Notes under the pieces: model-generated
Seen by the model: only the letters and a program-made list of their open reading frames with translations
What the model was told of the DNA's origin: nothing
The model's database searches: none
Part shown: positions 1-8,553 of the stretch, one piece after another
Numbering within the stretch: position 1 is the stretch's first letter
How the letters are laid out: each line of letters opens with the position of its first letter
Origin: Parafrankia discariae
GTDB lineage: Bacteria; Actinomycetota; Actinomycetes; Frankiales; Frankiaceae
Assembly (NCBI RefSeq): GCF_000373365.1
Contig: NZ_KB891126.1
Location: 62,106 to 126,105, forward strand
Direction of reading: 5' to 3'
Length of the DNA: 64,000 bases
Position numbers and translations under genes: made by a program

Positions 1-471
1 CCGTTCATGCTGAAGACCGACGACAATCCCGGCGGCGTTCCGATCGAGGTTTTCGACGGCCTGCGGGCCGCCTCGCTCGCCGACCGCTCGCAGGCCTACC
101 GGGATCTCGCCGACGGGCCGTTCTTCGGCGCCAACCGCCCCGGGCAGGAACGCTCCCAGGGCATCCGTGACTCGTTCTGGCTGCAGGGGATGCAGACCGG
201 CGCGCGCAACGCCTACGAATGCATCGCCGCGTTCTCGGCCACCGACTTCCGGCCCGATCTCGCCGCGTTCGACGTGCCGACGCTGGTGATCCACGGGGAC
301 GACGACCAGGTGGTCCCGATCGAGGTCGGCGGCAGGCGTTCGGTGGAACTGGTCAAGGGCGCCGAGCTGACGGTGTACGAAGGTGCTCCGCACGGCCTCA
401 CCGAAACGCACAAGGACCGGCTGAACGCCGACCTGCTCGCTTTTCTCGCCACCCATCCCGCCTCCGTCTGA
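1..471 (+). CDS. Alpha/beta hydrolase (haloperoxidase/arylesterase-like), C-terminal part
   Basis: The reading frame is open from base 1, so the true start and the nucleophile half lie upstream of the window; 156 residues are visible. The visible part fits the cap and C-terminal half of the non-haem chloroperoxidase/arylesterase branch of alpha/beta hydrolases. The strand carrying the acidic residue reads [11 protein letters not shown], and the catalytic-His loop reads [10 protein letters not shown] near the end. Family members hydrolyse esters, and some perhydrolyse; the substrate cannot be told from this fragment. It is followed after 16 bp by a second alpha/beta hydrolase on the same strand, so the two probably form an operon. 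Confidence 0.8.
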   Translation, partial: PFMLKTDDNPGGVPIEVFDGLRAASLADRSQAYRDLADGPFFGANRPGQERSQGIRDSFWLQGMQTGARNAYECIAAFSATDFRPDLAAFDVPTLVIHGDDDQVVPIEVGGRRSVELVKGAELTVYEGAPHGLTETHKDRLNADLLAFLATHPASV

Positions 472-487
472 CCGACAAGGAGACACG

Positions 488-1345
488 TTGAGCATCGACA
501 GCGGCTCGGCCGGCCCCGCCGGCCCCGGCGAACCCGACACGATCGTCCTGGTGCACGGCCTGTGGATGACTCCACGCAGCTGGGAGGGCTGGGTCAGCCG
601 GTTCGAGGAGAAGGGGTACCGGGTCATCGCGCCGGCCTACCCCGGTTTCGAGGTGGAGGTCGAGGCACTGCGGGCGGACCCGCAGGTCATCGCGGACCTC
701 ACCGTCCCGGCCACCGTCGACCATCTGGCCGCGGTGATCGAGGGCCTCGACTCCCCGCCGATCATCATCGGACACTCGTTCGGGGGCACTCTCACCCAGC
801 TGCTGCTCGCTCGCGGGCTGGGCGCCGCGGGGGTCGTCGTCGACTCGGCGCCGACCGAGGGAGTGCACGTCAACCCGCTGTCCCAGGTGAAGTCGCTGTT
901 CCCGATCCTGAAGAATCCCGGGAACTTCCACAAGGCGGTCGGGTTCACCCCGGAGGAGTTCCACTACGCCTTCGCCAACACCCTCAGCCGGGAGGATTCC
1001 GACAAGGTCCACGAGCGTTACCACATCCCGGCTCCGGGGAACTGGGTGTGGGTCTACGGCCTGATCGCCAACTTCAAACCGGGACACCAGGAGACCTGGG
1101 TCGACTACGACCGCGACGACCGGGCACCGCTGCTGTTCATCGGCGGCGGGTCGGACCACATCATGCCGCCGTCGGTGAACAGGTCGAACGCGAAGAAGTA
1201 CCACAACTCCGCCGCACTGACCGAGTACTTCGAGTTCGAGGGCCGGTCGCACTGGACCTGCGCCGAGCCCGGCTGGGAGGCCGTCGCCGACCACGCGCTG
1301 CAGTGGGCCCTGAAGCACGCCGGCCAGCGCCCGGCCACCGGCTGA
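488..1345 (+). CDS. Alpha/beta hydrolase
   Basis: Predicted 285-residue cytoplasmic alpha/beta hydrolase. The start is TTG, with an AAGGAG ribosome binding site just upstream. The oxyanion motif LVHGLW lies near residues 21-26, and the nucleophile elbow GHSFGG places the serine at about residue 97. An acidic residue sits in FIGGGSDHIMPP, and the catalytic His is in GRSHWTC near the C-terminus, so the triad looks complete. Length and motifs are normal for the family. It lies 16 bp behind another hydrolase and ends before a very strong hairpin, so this is the last gene of its transcript. The substrate is unknown. Confidence 0.87.
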   Translation: MSIDSGSAGPAGPGEPDTIVLVHGLWMTPRSWEGWVSRFEEKGYRVIAPAYPGFEVEVEALRADPQVIADLTVPATVDHLAAVIEGLDSPPIIIGHSFGGTLTQLLLARGLGAAGVVVDSAPTEGVHVNPLSQVKSLFPILKNPGNFHKAVGFTPEEFHYAFANTLSREDSDKVHERYHIPAPGNWVWVYGLIANFKPGHQETWVDYDRDDRAPLLFIGGGSDHIMPPSVNRSNAKKYHNSAALTEYFEFEGRSHWTCAEPGWEAVADHALQWALKHAGQRPATG

Positions 1346-1397
1346 CCCCGCCCGTCCCACTTCACCCGCTGATACCGGGGTGACCTTCGGTCGCCCT

Positions 1398-1450
1398 CCG
1401 GGCGCGCCGGCGCCGCGACCTGCGTGCGGTAGCGGCGCCGGCGCGCCCGG
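1398..1450. terminator. Bidirectional terminator hairpin, 19-bp perfect stem
   Basis: Perfect inverted repeat with 19-bp arms at 1398-1416 and 1432-1450 and a 15-nt loop. It lies between convergent genes ending at 1345 and 1459. There is no T-run, which is usual in high-GC actinobacteria. It would serve both strands. Confidence 0.75.
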
Positions 1451-1458
1451 ACGTCAAC

Positions 1459-2223
1459 TCAGGACGCGTAGTTCCGCAGGACTCGCAGTGCCAGTTCGGC
1501 GTGCGGCCCGCGGGCGACCAGGCCGGAGGCGGCCGGGTCCAGCCGGCCTGCCCCGACCCGGCAGAACGCGCCCGCGGAGCCCGTGACGGTCGAGGCGGCC
1601 GCGGGGGGTCCGTACCGCCAGGCCGAGCCGTCCGGCGCGGTCAGCTCGCAGTACACCTCGTGCGGTTCCGCGCCGGCGATGATGAAGGAGTAGGGAAGCG
1701 TGCGGTGCCCCAGCCACGCGATGTGGCGCAGCCGGGCGGTGTCGGGAAAGTCGATCCCGAACGGGCTGGTGATGTCGAGCCCGTGCGCCCAGTGCTCCGC
1801 GATCCGGGTGACCGCAAGCGTCGCCGGCCGCAGTGGTGCCGCCACCCAGCGGAGCTGGCTGCCCGGATCGGCTCGCCGCAGCGCGGCGAGCGCGGCGTGC
1901 CGCGCGGTGCGCCAGCGTTCGAAGACGGCGCTGGGCGCGGCGCGCTCCCGGCGCACCCAGACATCCATGAGGTCGTCCACGGTGGACGTGCCGCCGTCCG
2001 AGCCGGACGTGCCGGTCAGCAGCGGTGACGGGCGGCCGTCGACGCTCGCCGCGACGGCTTCCTCGCTCTGGGCCAGATGCAGCACCACGTCGGCGACGGA
2101 CCAGCCCGCGGCGGCGGACGGAGCGGCCCACCGGGCGTCGCCGAGACCGTCGAGGATGGCTTCGAGGCGATCACCCTCGGCCGCGAGGTCGTCGAAGATC
2201 TCCACAGTCGAGATGATCCCCAT
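1459..2223 (-). CDS. TIGR03084-like DinB/MDMPI metal-binding protein
   Basis: About 254 residues. The N-terminal half has the DinB/maleylpyruvate-isomerase four-helix pattern: LAAEGDRLEAIL, then WSVADVVLHLAQSEEAV (metal-ligand His) and later RIAEHWAHGLDI (E-H-x2-H-type ligands). These residues match the actinobacterial mycothiol-dependent isomerase superfamily and the TIGR03084 group within it. Members are predicted metal-binding enzymes acting on small thiol adducts; no substrate is established here. I chose the ATG at 2223 (MGIIST) over the ATG six codons upstream because family proteins begin close to the first helix. It is transcribed alone, convergent to the hydrolase operon. Confidence 0.72.
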   Translation of the reverse strand: MGIISTVEIFDDLAAEGDRLEAILDGLGDARWAAPSAAAGWSVADVVLHLAQSEEAVAASVDGRPSPLLTGTSGSDGGTSTVDDLMDVWVRRERAAPSAVFERWRTARHAALAALRRADPGSQLRWVAAPLRPATLAVTRIAEHWAHGLDITSPFGIDFPDTARLRHIAWLGHRTLPYSFIIAGAEPHEVYCELTAPDGSAWRYGPPAAASTVTGSAGAFCRVGAGRLDPAASGLVARGPHAELALRVLRNYAS

Positions 2224-2280
2224 GGCCGCAGCATAGATCATTCCGCGACCGCCGTTTCACCGGACGCCCACTGCCCGCCA

Positions 2281-2320
2281 CCCGAGCAGCCGAGTGGTCG
2301 TGCCCGGTCGGCTGCTCGGG
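2281..2320 (-). terminator. Terminator hairpin after acyl-CoA dehydrogenase
   Basis: Perfect 13-bp inverted repeat (2281-2293 with 2308-2320) and a 14-nt loop. It lies immediately downstream, on the minus strand, of the stop codon at 2352. Confidence 0.6.
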
Positions 2321-2351
2321 CGGCGCATGCGGTGCGCCGCGTGCGGCGTGC

Positions 2352-3518
2352 TCAGTACGACTTGGGCAGGCCGAGCACGTGCTGGGAGACGTAGTTGAGG
2401 ACCATCTCCTGGCTGACCGGGGCCAGCCGCATGATCCGCGACTCGCGGAAGTAGCGCTCCACGTGGTACTCGCGGGCGTAGCCCATCCCGCCGTGGGTCT
2501 GGATGGCCTGGTCGGCGGCCTTGAAGCCGGCGTCCGCGCACAGCCACTTCGCCATGTTCGCCTCGGGCCCGCAGGGCAGCCCCTGGTCGTAGCGCCAGGC
2601 GGCCTTGCGCGCCATCAGCTCGGCGGCGTCCAGCCGGATCTGGGCCTCCGCCAGCGGGAAGGCGATCCCCTGGTTCTGCCCGATCGGCCGGTCGAAGACG
2701 ATCCGCTCCTTGGCGTAGCGGGTGGCCTTCTCCACCGCGGCCCGCCCGATGCCCAGCGCCTCGTGGGCGAGCAGGATTCGCTCCGGGTTCAGCCCGTCGA
2801 GCAGGTACTTGAACCCCTTGCCCTCCTCGCCGATGCGGGTGGACTCGGGCACGAAGTAGTTGTCGATGAAGACCTCGTAGGACGAGACCGCGTTGCGCCC
2901 CATCTTCGGGATGGCGCGCAGGTCGATGTGGTTGCGGTCGATGTCGATGAGGAACAGCGACATTCCCTCGGTGGGCTTGGTGACCTCCTCGCGCTTCGTC
3001 GTCCGCGCGATGAGGATCATCTTCTGCGAGTCGCCGGCCTTGGTGATCCAGACCTTCCGGCCGTTGATCCGGTAACCGCCGTCCACCTTCTCGGCGAAGG
3101 TGGTGATCCGGGTGGTGTCCGTCCCGGCGTTCGGCTCGGTGACGCCGAAACACACGTGCAGCGAGCCGTCCGCCGCCGACGGCAGGATCTCCTTCTGCAG
3201 GTCCGGGCTGCCGTGCTTGACGATCGTGTTCAGGCCGAAAATCGTCAGGTGCATGATGCTGCACCCGTTCATGCCGGCACCGGAGGCGGCGATCTCCTCA
3301 AGCAGCAGTGACGCCTCGGCGATCCCCAGGCCGCCGCCGCCGAACTCCGTCGGGATGGCGATGCCGAGCCAGCCGCCCTCGGCGAACGCGTTGTAGAAAT
3401 CCCATGGGAACTCGCCCTGCTGGTCCTTCTCCGCCCAGTACTCGTCCCCGAAGCTGCGGGCGAGCTCCCGCGCACCGGCCCTGAGCTGCTCCTGATCCTC
3501 GGTGAGTTCGAAGTGCAT
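2352..3518 (-). CDS. Acyl-CoA dehydrogenase
   Basis: A 388-residue flavoprotein predicted to oxidise an acyl-CoA at C2-C3 with FAD, passing electrons to ETF. The N-terminal helical domain begins MHFELTEDQEQLR; the FAD/substrate strand reads FGVTEPNAGTDTTR; RKVWITKAGD follows; the C-terminal helices contain QTHGGMGYAREYHVERYFRESR. The catalytic-Glu position of MCAD-type enzymes reads LAPVSQ here (no Glu), whereas a Glu is present in helix G (NPERILLA), where isovaleryl-CoA-type dehydrogenases have it. This suggests a branched- or medium-chain substrate. The start at 3518 is favoured by GGAAGG seven bases upstream. A clean operator-like repeat lies 66 bp upstream. Confidence 0.9.
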   Translation of the reverse strand: MHFELTEDQEQLRAGARELARSFGDEYWAEKDQQGEFPWDFYNAFAEGGWLGIAIPTEFGGGGLGIAEASLLLEEIAASGAGMNGCSIMHLTIFGLNTIVKHGSPDLQKEILPSAADGSLHVCFGVTEPNAGTDTTRITTFAEKVDGGYRINGRKVWITKAGDSQKMILIARTTKREEVTKPTEGMSLFLIDIDRNHIDLRAIPKMGRNAVSSYEVFIDNYFVPESTRIGEEGKGFKYLLDGLNPERILLAHEALGIGRAAVEKATRYAKERIVFDRPIGQNQGIAFPLAEAQIRLDAAELMARKAAWRYDQGLPCGPEANMAKWLCADAGFKAADQAIQTHGGMGYAREYHVERYFRESRIMRLAPVSQEMVLNYVSQHVLGLPKSY

Positions 3519-3583
3519 CGGCTGACCTTCCACTGGACGAGGCGGGGACGAGATGGGCGGGACGGCAGTCGCCTGCCGGACTG

Positions 3584-3603
3584 CTGTTAGACAGCGCTAA
3601 CAG
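3584..3603. promoter_or_regulatory. Inverted-repeat operator upstream of acyl-CoA dehydrogenase
   Basis: CTGTTAG-N6-CTAACAG, a perfect 7-bp-arm repeat, sits 66 bp upstream of the acyl-CoA dehydrogenase start. Size and symmetry fit a TetR-family site, as is common for fatty-acid genes. No TetR gene is adjacent, so the regulator would act from elsewhere. Confidence 0.5.
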
Positions 3604-3668
3604 ACTGGCACGTCACGGAGCCTCCGGTCGCGGGCCTGTTCCGATTTTCACGGACCGGCGCTCGGCGC

Positions 3669-4430
3669 TCAGCGCAGGACCGTGCCGCCGTCGACGTTCA
3701 CGACCTGCCCGTTGATCCAGGATCCCTCGTCCGAGAGCAGGTAGGCGACCATGCTCGAGATGTCCCGGGCCTCGCCGTGCCGGGTGCTGCGGGTGCGGGC
3801 CAGCATCGCCGACAGCATGTCCGGCGGGGCGCCCTCCCGGATCTCGGTGGTGAGGATCAGCCCGGGCGTCACCGCGTTCGCGCGGATCCCCTCGGTGCCC
3901 CACCGGGACGCGACGTGCCGGGCGAGCGCGTTGATGCCCGCCTTGGTCACCGCGTACGCGGGGCGCTGCGGCTCGCCGGTGAACGACGCGATGGACGACG
4001 TGTAGACGAGCGCGCCGCCGCCGCGTTCCAGCAGCCGCGGGATGGCGTGCCGGCTGACGAGCATGTGGCCGCGCAGGTTCACCGCGACCGTGCGGTCCCA
4101 GATCGCCAGGTCGATGTCGACGACGTTGCTGTCCTTCTGGACGGCGCCCATGTCGCCGGCGTTGACGTGCACGGCGTCCAGGCCGCCGTGGGTGCGCACG
4201 GTGAAGGCGACCAGTTCGGCGACGGAGGCGTCGTCGGAGATGTCGAAGCCCGCCGCGACCGCGTCGCCGCCGGCCTCCCGGATGGCCGCCGCGGTCCGCT
4301 GCGCGCCGGCGAGGTCCAGATCGCCGACGACGACCTTGGCGCCCTCCCGGGCCAGCCGCCCGGCCGAGTCGGCCCCGAGCCCGGTGGCCGCGCCCGCCAC
4401 CAGGATGATCTTTCCCTGTAGTCCGTCCAT
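3669..4430 (-). CDS. Short-chain dehydrogenase/reductase (SDR)
   Basis: A 253-residue classical SDR. The cofactor loop GAATGLG is at residues 14-20, a conserved VNAG-type strand is near 89, the SSIAS serine region near 145, and the catalytic YxxxK is Y159/K163 (YAVTK). The C-terminus INGQVVNVDGG is typical. DLDL at the end of beta-strand 2 (residues 37-40) suggests NAD(H) rather than NADP(H). It probably oxidises or reduces a hydroxyacyl-CoA or alcohol together with the neighbouring acyl-CoA dehydrogenase on the same strand, though about 150 bp and an operator separate them. The frame continues far upstream without a stop, but the ATG at 4430 gives the normal family length. Confidence 0.87.
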   Translation of the reverse strand: MDGLQGKIILVAGAATGLGADSAGRLAREGAKVVVGDLDLAGAQRTAAAIREAGGDAVAAGFDISDDASVAELVAFTVRTHGGLDAVHVNAGDMGAVQKDSNVVDIDLAIWDRTVAVNLRGHMLVSRHAIPRLLERGGGALVYTSSIASFTGEPQRPAYAVTKAGINALARHVASRWGTEGIRANAVTPGLILTTEIREGAPPDMLSAMLARTRSTRHGEARDISSMVAYLLSDEGSWINGQVVNVDGGTVLR

Positions 4431-4634
4431 ATCCCGCTTCTCCCACAGTCTCGCGGCGGGGCGCCACCAACCGCTGCCCAGGTCCGTCCGCCGCGTCCGG
4501 CCGGCCGCGCGGGAAAGCGGTGCCTCTGACCTGGGCAGTGGTGCTGTGGACCGGCGCCGCTGTCCCGCCGCACGTGAGACCATGTGCCCCGCATGCGGGC
4601 AGGGCCCGCCAACGACGGAGCGGAGAGCCAACGG

Positions 4635-4832
4635 ATGTTCGACCGGCTGAAAGATCTCAAGGACAAGGCCGAGGATCTCGCCGAGGAGCACGACGACAAG
4701 ATCGTCGACGGTCTGGAGAAGGCCGGTGACATCGCCGACGACCGGACCGGCGGCAAGTACGGCGACAAGATCGACATCGGTGTCGACAAGGCTCAGGACT
4801 ACGTCCGGAAGCTCGGCGAGACCGACAGCTGA
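4635..4832 (+). CDS. Small charged MT0933/Rv0909-like antitoxin-family protein
   Basis: A 65-residue, very hydrophilic, Lys/Asp/Glu-rich, predicted helical protein (MFDRLKDLKDKAEDL...). It resembles the MT0933-like family described as an antitoxin of a mycobacterial toxin-antitoxin pair. The start at 4635 has a GGAGCGGAGAG-type ribosome binding site. The partner gene expected in a true TA pair is not next to it: the following gene is a membrane LtrA protein on the same strand. It may therefore be a solitary stress-related small protein. The toxin-antitoxin role rests on family naming only. Confidence 0.65.
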   Translation: MFDRLKDLKDKAEDLAEEHDDKIVDGLEKAGDIADDRTGGKYGDKIDIGVDKAQDYVRKLGETDS

Positions 4833-4937
4833 ACGCCTGCGCCGGCGCCCACGAGCTGTCGTCTCCCGGAACCGCTCGTAACGCGGTCGTTGGCTCGGCT
4901 CCGGTGTCGTACGCGAATGATCACGAAGGGGTCGACC

Positions 4938-6158
4938 GTGCCGGAGACGTCCGAGCCGACCGCCCCCGTCGGGCGCCGCTGGCGGGTGCCGATGGGGGCC
5001 CGCTCCGCCGATGAGAGCCACCGGGCGTCGACGCCGCTGGAGCTGCTGTTCGACCTGACCTTCGTGGTCGCCGTCGCCGCCGCGGCGGTCGAGCTGGCGC
5101 ACGCCGTCGCCGACGACCACGTCGGGGACGGCCTCGTCAGCTTCCTGATGGTCTTCTTCGCCATCTGGTGGGCGTGGATGAACTTCACCTGGTTCGCCTC
5201 CGCCTACGACTGCGACGACGTCCCGTACCGACTGCTGACGCTGCTGCAGATGGGCGGTGTGCTCGTGCTCGCCGCGGGCGTGCCCGCCGCGTTCGAGGAC
5301 ACCGACTTCACCGCGGTGACGGCCGGCTACGTGATCATGCGGGCGGCGATGGTGACGCAGTGGCTGCGTGCCGGGCACGGCGACCCGGCGAGCCGGGCGA
5401 CCGCCTACCGCTACGCCGCCGGCACCGTCGTGATCCAGGCCGGCTGGCTGGCCCGGCTGGCTCTGCCGGAGACCGCGGGGTTCGTCGGCTTCTTCGTGCT
5501 CGTCGCGCTGGAGCTGGCCGTCCCGCTGTGGGCCGAGCGGCACACGGCGACCACCTGGCACCCGCACCACATCGCCGAGCGGTACGGCCTGTTCACGATC
5601 ATCGTGCTCGGCGAGAGCGTGCTCGCGGCCTCCCGCGCGCTCACCCCGGCGGTCGAGGCCGGCGTCACCACCGACGCCGTCCTGCTCGGCGGCGGCGGGC
5701 TGGGCGTGCTGTTCGGCTGCTGGTGGCTGTACTTCGCCGCGCCCGCCGGCCGGGGCCTGGCCACCCACCGCGGGATGTCGTTCTACTGGGGCTACGGGCA
5801 CTACGGGATCTTCGCCGCCCTCGCCGCGCTCGGCGCGGGCCTCGAGGTCACGGCGGAGACCCTCGTGCACGACATCCACGCCTCGGACGGCGTCGCCGGG
5901 TTCGCCGTCGCGCTGCCCCTGATCGCGTTCCTGCTGCTGCTCTGGGCCCTGCACGCGCCGCTGGAGGCCGCGCCGGTCACCTACCTCGGTGTCGTCGTGG
6001 CCGCCTGCGGCGCGCTGGCCGTGATCGCCTGGACGGCGGCCGCCGGCCTCGCCCTGCCGTGGGCCGTCGTCGCGCTGAACCTGCCGATCTGGGCCGCCAT
6101 CGCGCTCCAGGTCATCGTGGACGACCGCCGCGCCCGGACGTCCACCGTGTTCGGATGA
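4938..6158 (+). CDS. LtrA-family (low temperature requirement A) integral membrane protein
   Basis: About 406 residues with many predicted membrane helices throughout. The N-terminal signature STPLELLFDLTFVVAVAAAA is the hallmark LtrA opening, followed by WWAWMNFTWFASAYDCDD and HHIAERYGLFTIIVLGESVLA, both conserved in the family. LtrA was named from Listeria growth in the cold; its biochemical function is unknown. I prefer GTG at 4938 because AAGGGG lies seven bases upstream; ATG at 4917 is an alternative. It ends before a perfect hairpin, convergent with the next gene. Confidence 0.87.
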   Translation: MPETSEPTAPVGRRWRVPMGARSADESHRASTPLELLFDLTFVVAVAAAAVELAHAVADDHVGDGLVSFLMVFFAIWWAWMNFTWFASAYDCDDVPYRLLTLLQMGGVLVLAAGVPAAFEDTDFTAVTAGYVIMRAAMVTQWLRAGHGDPASRATAYRYAAGTVVIQAGWLARLALPETAGFVGFFVLVALELAVPLWAERHTATTWHPHHIAERYGLFTIIVLGESVLAASRALTPAVEAGVTTDAVLLGGGGLGVLFGCWWLYFAAPAGRGLATHRGMSFYWGYGHYGIFAALAALGAGLEVTAETLVHDIHASDGVAGFAVALPLIAFLLLLWALHAPLEAAPVTYLGVVVAACGALAVIAWTAAAGLALPWAVVALNLPIWAAIALQVIVDDRRARTSTVFG

Positions 6159-6197
6159 CCACCCCCGTGCTCGGATGACCACCGTGGACGCCTGACC

Positions 6198-6221
6198 GCC
6201 CGTGGGCGTGGGCCCACGGGC
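6198..6221. terminator. Bidirectional terminator hairpin
   Basis: Perfect 10-bp arms (6198-6207 with 6212-6221) and a 4-nt loop, between convergent stops at 6158 and 6222. Confidence 0.7.
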
Positions 6222-6668
6222 TCAGCGTGCCGGCGGGGTGAACTCGGGCTGGTCGAGCAGCCGCAGCCAACTCCCGTCCGGCTGGCGGCGGACGACCTGC
6301 GCCCGGGCGCCGGCCCCGTCCCTCGGCGGCGTCGACGTGAGCGCGATGTCGCCGCTGACCAGGGTGGGCAGCGGCTGCTCCGGCTCGAAGCGGGGGCCGC
6401 CGGCCAGCACCGCCGCCCACAGCTTCCGGATGGCCTCCCGGCCGACCGTCCGTCCGCCGGGCGGGTAGGCCAGCACCGCGTTCTCCTCGTAGAGCGCGGC
6501 GACGCCGGTGGCGTCACCGGCGTTGGAACGCTCGACGAACAGCCGGGTGATGTCCTCGGGCCGCATGGCCTTCTCGTAGTCCTGGTAGCGCCGCTCCTGG
6601 CCCTGGTCAAGGTCCTGCTCCTGCTCCTGCCGGCGCGCTTCCTGCCGGTCCGCCTGCTGCTGCGGCAT
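6222..6668 (-). CDS. SnoaL/NTF2-like domain protein
   Basis: 148 residues. The first 35 are a low-complexity Gln/Arg/Glu-rich segment (MPQQQADRQEARRQEQEQ). The rest is an NTF2-like cone domain: EDITRLFVERSNAGDATGVAALYEENAVLAYPPG, TVGREAIRKLWAAVLAGGPRFEP, ending in the LDQPEFTPPAR strand. Such domains bind small hydrophobic ligands or catalyse isomerisation; no catalytic pair is evident here. The start at 6668 has GGAGG upstream. It is divergent from a LysR gene 98 bp away, a classic LysR target arrangement. Confidence 0.72.
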   Translation of the reverse strand: MPQQQADRQEARRQEQEQDLDQGQERRYQDYEKAMRPEDITRLFVERSNAGDATGVAALYEENAVLAYPPGGRTVGREAIRKLWAAVLAGGPRFEPEQPLPTLVSGDIALTSTPPRDGAGARAQVVRRQPDGSWLRLLDQPEFTPPAR

Positions 6669-6766
6669 GGCTGCCTCCCTGGTCGGCTGTGTCCTGCCGT
6701 CCAGCCTGCGACCGGGGGAATCAGAAGTCCAACAGATGGATCTACTCACGGCTAGCATCATTGCTT

Positions 6767-7690
6767 ATGGAACTGCGTCAGCTGGAGTACTTCGTCGCGG
6801 TCGCCGAGGAGCGGAACTTCACCCGGGCGGCCGAGCGCAGCCACGTCAGCCAGTCCGGGGTCAGCGCACAGATCCGCCAGCTCGAACGGGATCTCGGCGC
6901 CGAGCTGTTCGACCGGTCAGGACGCGCGGTGACGCTCACCGCCGCCGGGGAGGCCGCGCTGGGCTGCGCCCGGGCCGCGCTCGCCGCCACCGCGGCCCTG
7001 CGCCAGGCGGTCGGCGAGGTCACCGGCCTGATCCGCGGCCAGCTCACCGTCGGCATGGTCACCGGCTGCACCGTCACACCGTTGTTCGACGCCCTCGCCG
7101 GTTTCCGCGGCGCCCACCCAGGGGTGGACGTCTCCCTGCTGGAAGGCAACTCCGACCAGCTCGTCTCGGAGGTCCGCGCCGGGACGGTAGACCTGGCCCT
7201 GGTGGGCAGCGCCGCCCCGGCCCCCGAGGGGCTGGGGGCGCTGACGATCGTCGAGGAGCTGCTGGTGGCGGCGGTCCAGCCCGGTCACCCCCTGGCGGAG
7301 CGGCCCCGGATCACCCTGCGTGACCTGTGTCGGCACCCGGTCGTGTGCATGCCGCCCGGCACCGGCCTGCGCACCGTGTTCGACCGGGCCTGCCAGGCCC
7401 GCGACCTTCACCCCAGGATCGCGTTGCAGGCCAGCGCGCCCGATGCCATAGCCGACCTCGCCAGCCGCGGCCTGGCCGTGGCCGTCCTCAGCACGTCGAT
7501 GGCGGCGGCGTACGGCGACCGCCTCGTCGCGCTCCCCGTGGAGGGCCTCGACCTGCCGGCGCTGCTCACCCTCGTCTGGCGCGCCCCGGCCGGCCCCGCG
7601 GTCCGAGAACTGCTCGCCCACGCCCGCCGGGCCTTCGCCGTCCCCGATCCGGACAGTCCCCGAACGGCGCTCCAGCCCCGCCACGCCTGA
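6767..7690 (+). CDS. LysR-family transcriptional regulator
   Basis: A 307-residue LysR regulator. The N-terminal winged HTH is ELRQLEYFVAVAEERNFTRAA...SQSGVSAQIRQLERDLG at residues 2-46. An effector-binding domain follows from about residue 88 (QLTVGMVTG onwards) with the two alpha/beta lobes usual in the family. I start it at ATG 6767, immediately before the canonical MELRQLEYF opening. It is divergent from the SnoaL-like gene, which is the most likely regulated partner. The effector is unknown. Confidence 0.9.
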   Translation: MELRQLEYFVAVAEERNFTRAAERSHVSQSGVSAQIRQLERDLGAELFDRSGRAVTLTAAGEAALGCARAALAATAALRQAVGEVTGLIRGQLTVGMVTGCTVTPLFDALAGFRGAHPGVDVSLLEGNSDQLVSEVRAGTVDLALVGSAAPAPEGLGALTIVEELLVAAVQPGHPLAERPRITLRDLCRHPVVCMPPGTGLRTVFDRACQARDLHPRIALQASAPDAIADLASRGLAVAVLSTSMAAAYGDRLVALPVEGLDLPALLTLVWRAPAGPAVRELLAHARRAFAVPDPDSPRTALQPRHA

Positions 7691-7706
7691 TCCGCCATGG
7701 CGGATC
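7689..7706. terminator. Perfect 18-bp palindrome at the end of the LysR gene
   Basis: GATCCGCCA followed by its exact complement TGGCGGATC. It overlaps the LysR stop and precedes the convergent hydrolase stop at 7741. With no real loop it is a weak terminator candidate; it could instead be a protein-binding palindrome. Confidence 0.35.
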
Positions 7707-7740
7707 CCTCGGTGAGCCGGCCCGGGGGCGGCGAGGTCCG

Positions 7741-8553
7741 TCACGCGCTCACGGCACCGTCCCGGCCGACGTCGGTGAGCCGGTCCAGGAAGGGGACGAG
7801 GGCCGCGAGGTAGGCGTCGGGATCACCGCTCCACAGGTCGTGGCCGGCGCCGGGGATGGTCTCGATCTCGACCGCCGGCAGCGCGCGGCGCCACTGGTCG
7901 GCGACCTGGTCGGTCACCACCGTGCTGCGGCGCCCGCCCCTGATCACCAGGACGGGGAAGTTCAGTCCGGAAAGCCGGTCCCACAGCGGTACGTCCCGGC
8001 TCTCGGCGAAGATCGCCCGTGCCGCGTGGTCCGCCATCCGGTCGATCATCGGCACACCGCGGATCTCCGCCCGCAGCTGCCGCTCGACGACGGCGTCGGG
8101 CGGGCGCACGTGCCGTGCCCCGTAGTCGCCGACCACCAGCCCACGCACCCGCTCCGGATGCGCCAGCGCATGACCGAGCGCGTAGGACGACCCGCGTGAG
8201 AACGCGACGAGGACCGGCCGCTCCACCTCGAGCGCGCTGATGACCGTGCCCAGGTCGCCGACGTGGTCCTCCCAGGTGTACCCGCTGGCCGGCGCGTCGC
8301 TGCCGCCCCGCCCCCGCAGGTCGACGACGACGACCCGTCGCCCGGTGGACCGGTGCTCGTGGACCCGCTGCTCACCGAGCCGGTCGAGTAGCCAGCCGTA
8401 CTCGGCCGCGGACTCGCCCATGCCCGGCACCACCACGACCGGCGGCGCGGCGGCGCCCCGTCGTCCGTTGTCGAGCGCGTGCAGCCGGACCCCGCCGTTG
8501 CTGACGAAGACGGACCCCCCGGCGCCACGCGGCTCGGTCACCGCCGCCGTCAC
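7741..8553 (-). CDS. Alpha/beta hydrolase, translationally coupled to enoyl-CoA hydratase
   Basis: 270 residues. Its GTG start at 8553 overlaps the upstream hydratase stop by four bases (GTGA), so the two are translated together. The oxyanion region is VVVVPGMGES, the nucleophile elbow is AFSRGSS (Ser in a G/A-x-S-x-G variant), the acidic loop follows VLVIRGGRRSTVV, and the catalytic His is in GAGHDLW. The sequence resembles hydrolases that act on small esters or thioesters. Coupling to a crotonase suggests removal of CoA or opening of a ring in the same degradation pathway; that is inference. Confidence 0.83.
   Translation of the reverse strand: MTAAVTEPRGAGGSVFVSNGGVRLHALDNGRRGAAAPPVVVVPGMGESAAEYGWLLDRLGEQRVHEHRSTGRRVVVVDLRGRGGSDAPASGYTWEDHVGDLGTVISALEVERPVLVAFSRGSSYALGHALAHPERVRGLVVGDYGARHVRPPDAVVERQLRAEIRGVPMIDRMADHAARAIFAESRDVPLWDRLSGLNFPVLVIRGGRRSTVVTDQVADQWRRALPAVEIETIPGAGHDLWSGDPDAYLAALVPFLDRLTDVGRDGAVSA

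Noticed and set aside
4635-4832. Complete toxin-antitoxin pair
   Set aside because: No toxin-like gene is adjacent; the next gene is a 406-residue membrane protein.
3669-6182. A single 837-codon minus-strand frame covering SDR and the LtrA region
   Set aside because: Only its last 253 codons form a protein family (SDR); the rest is antisense to the well-supported LtrA gene.
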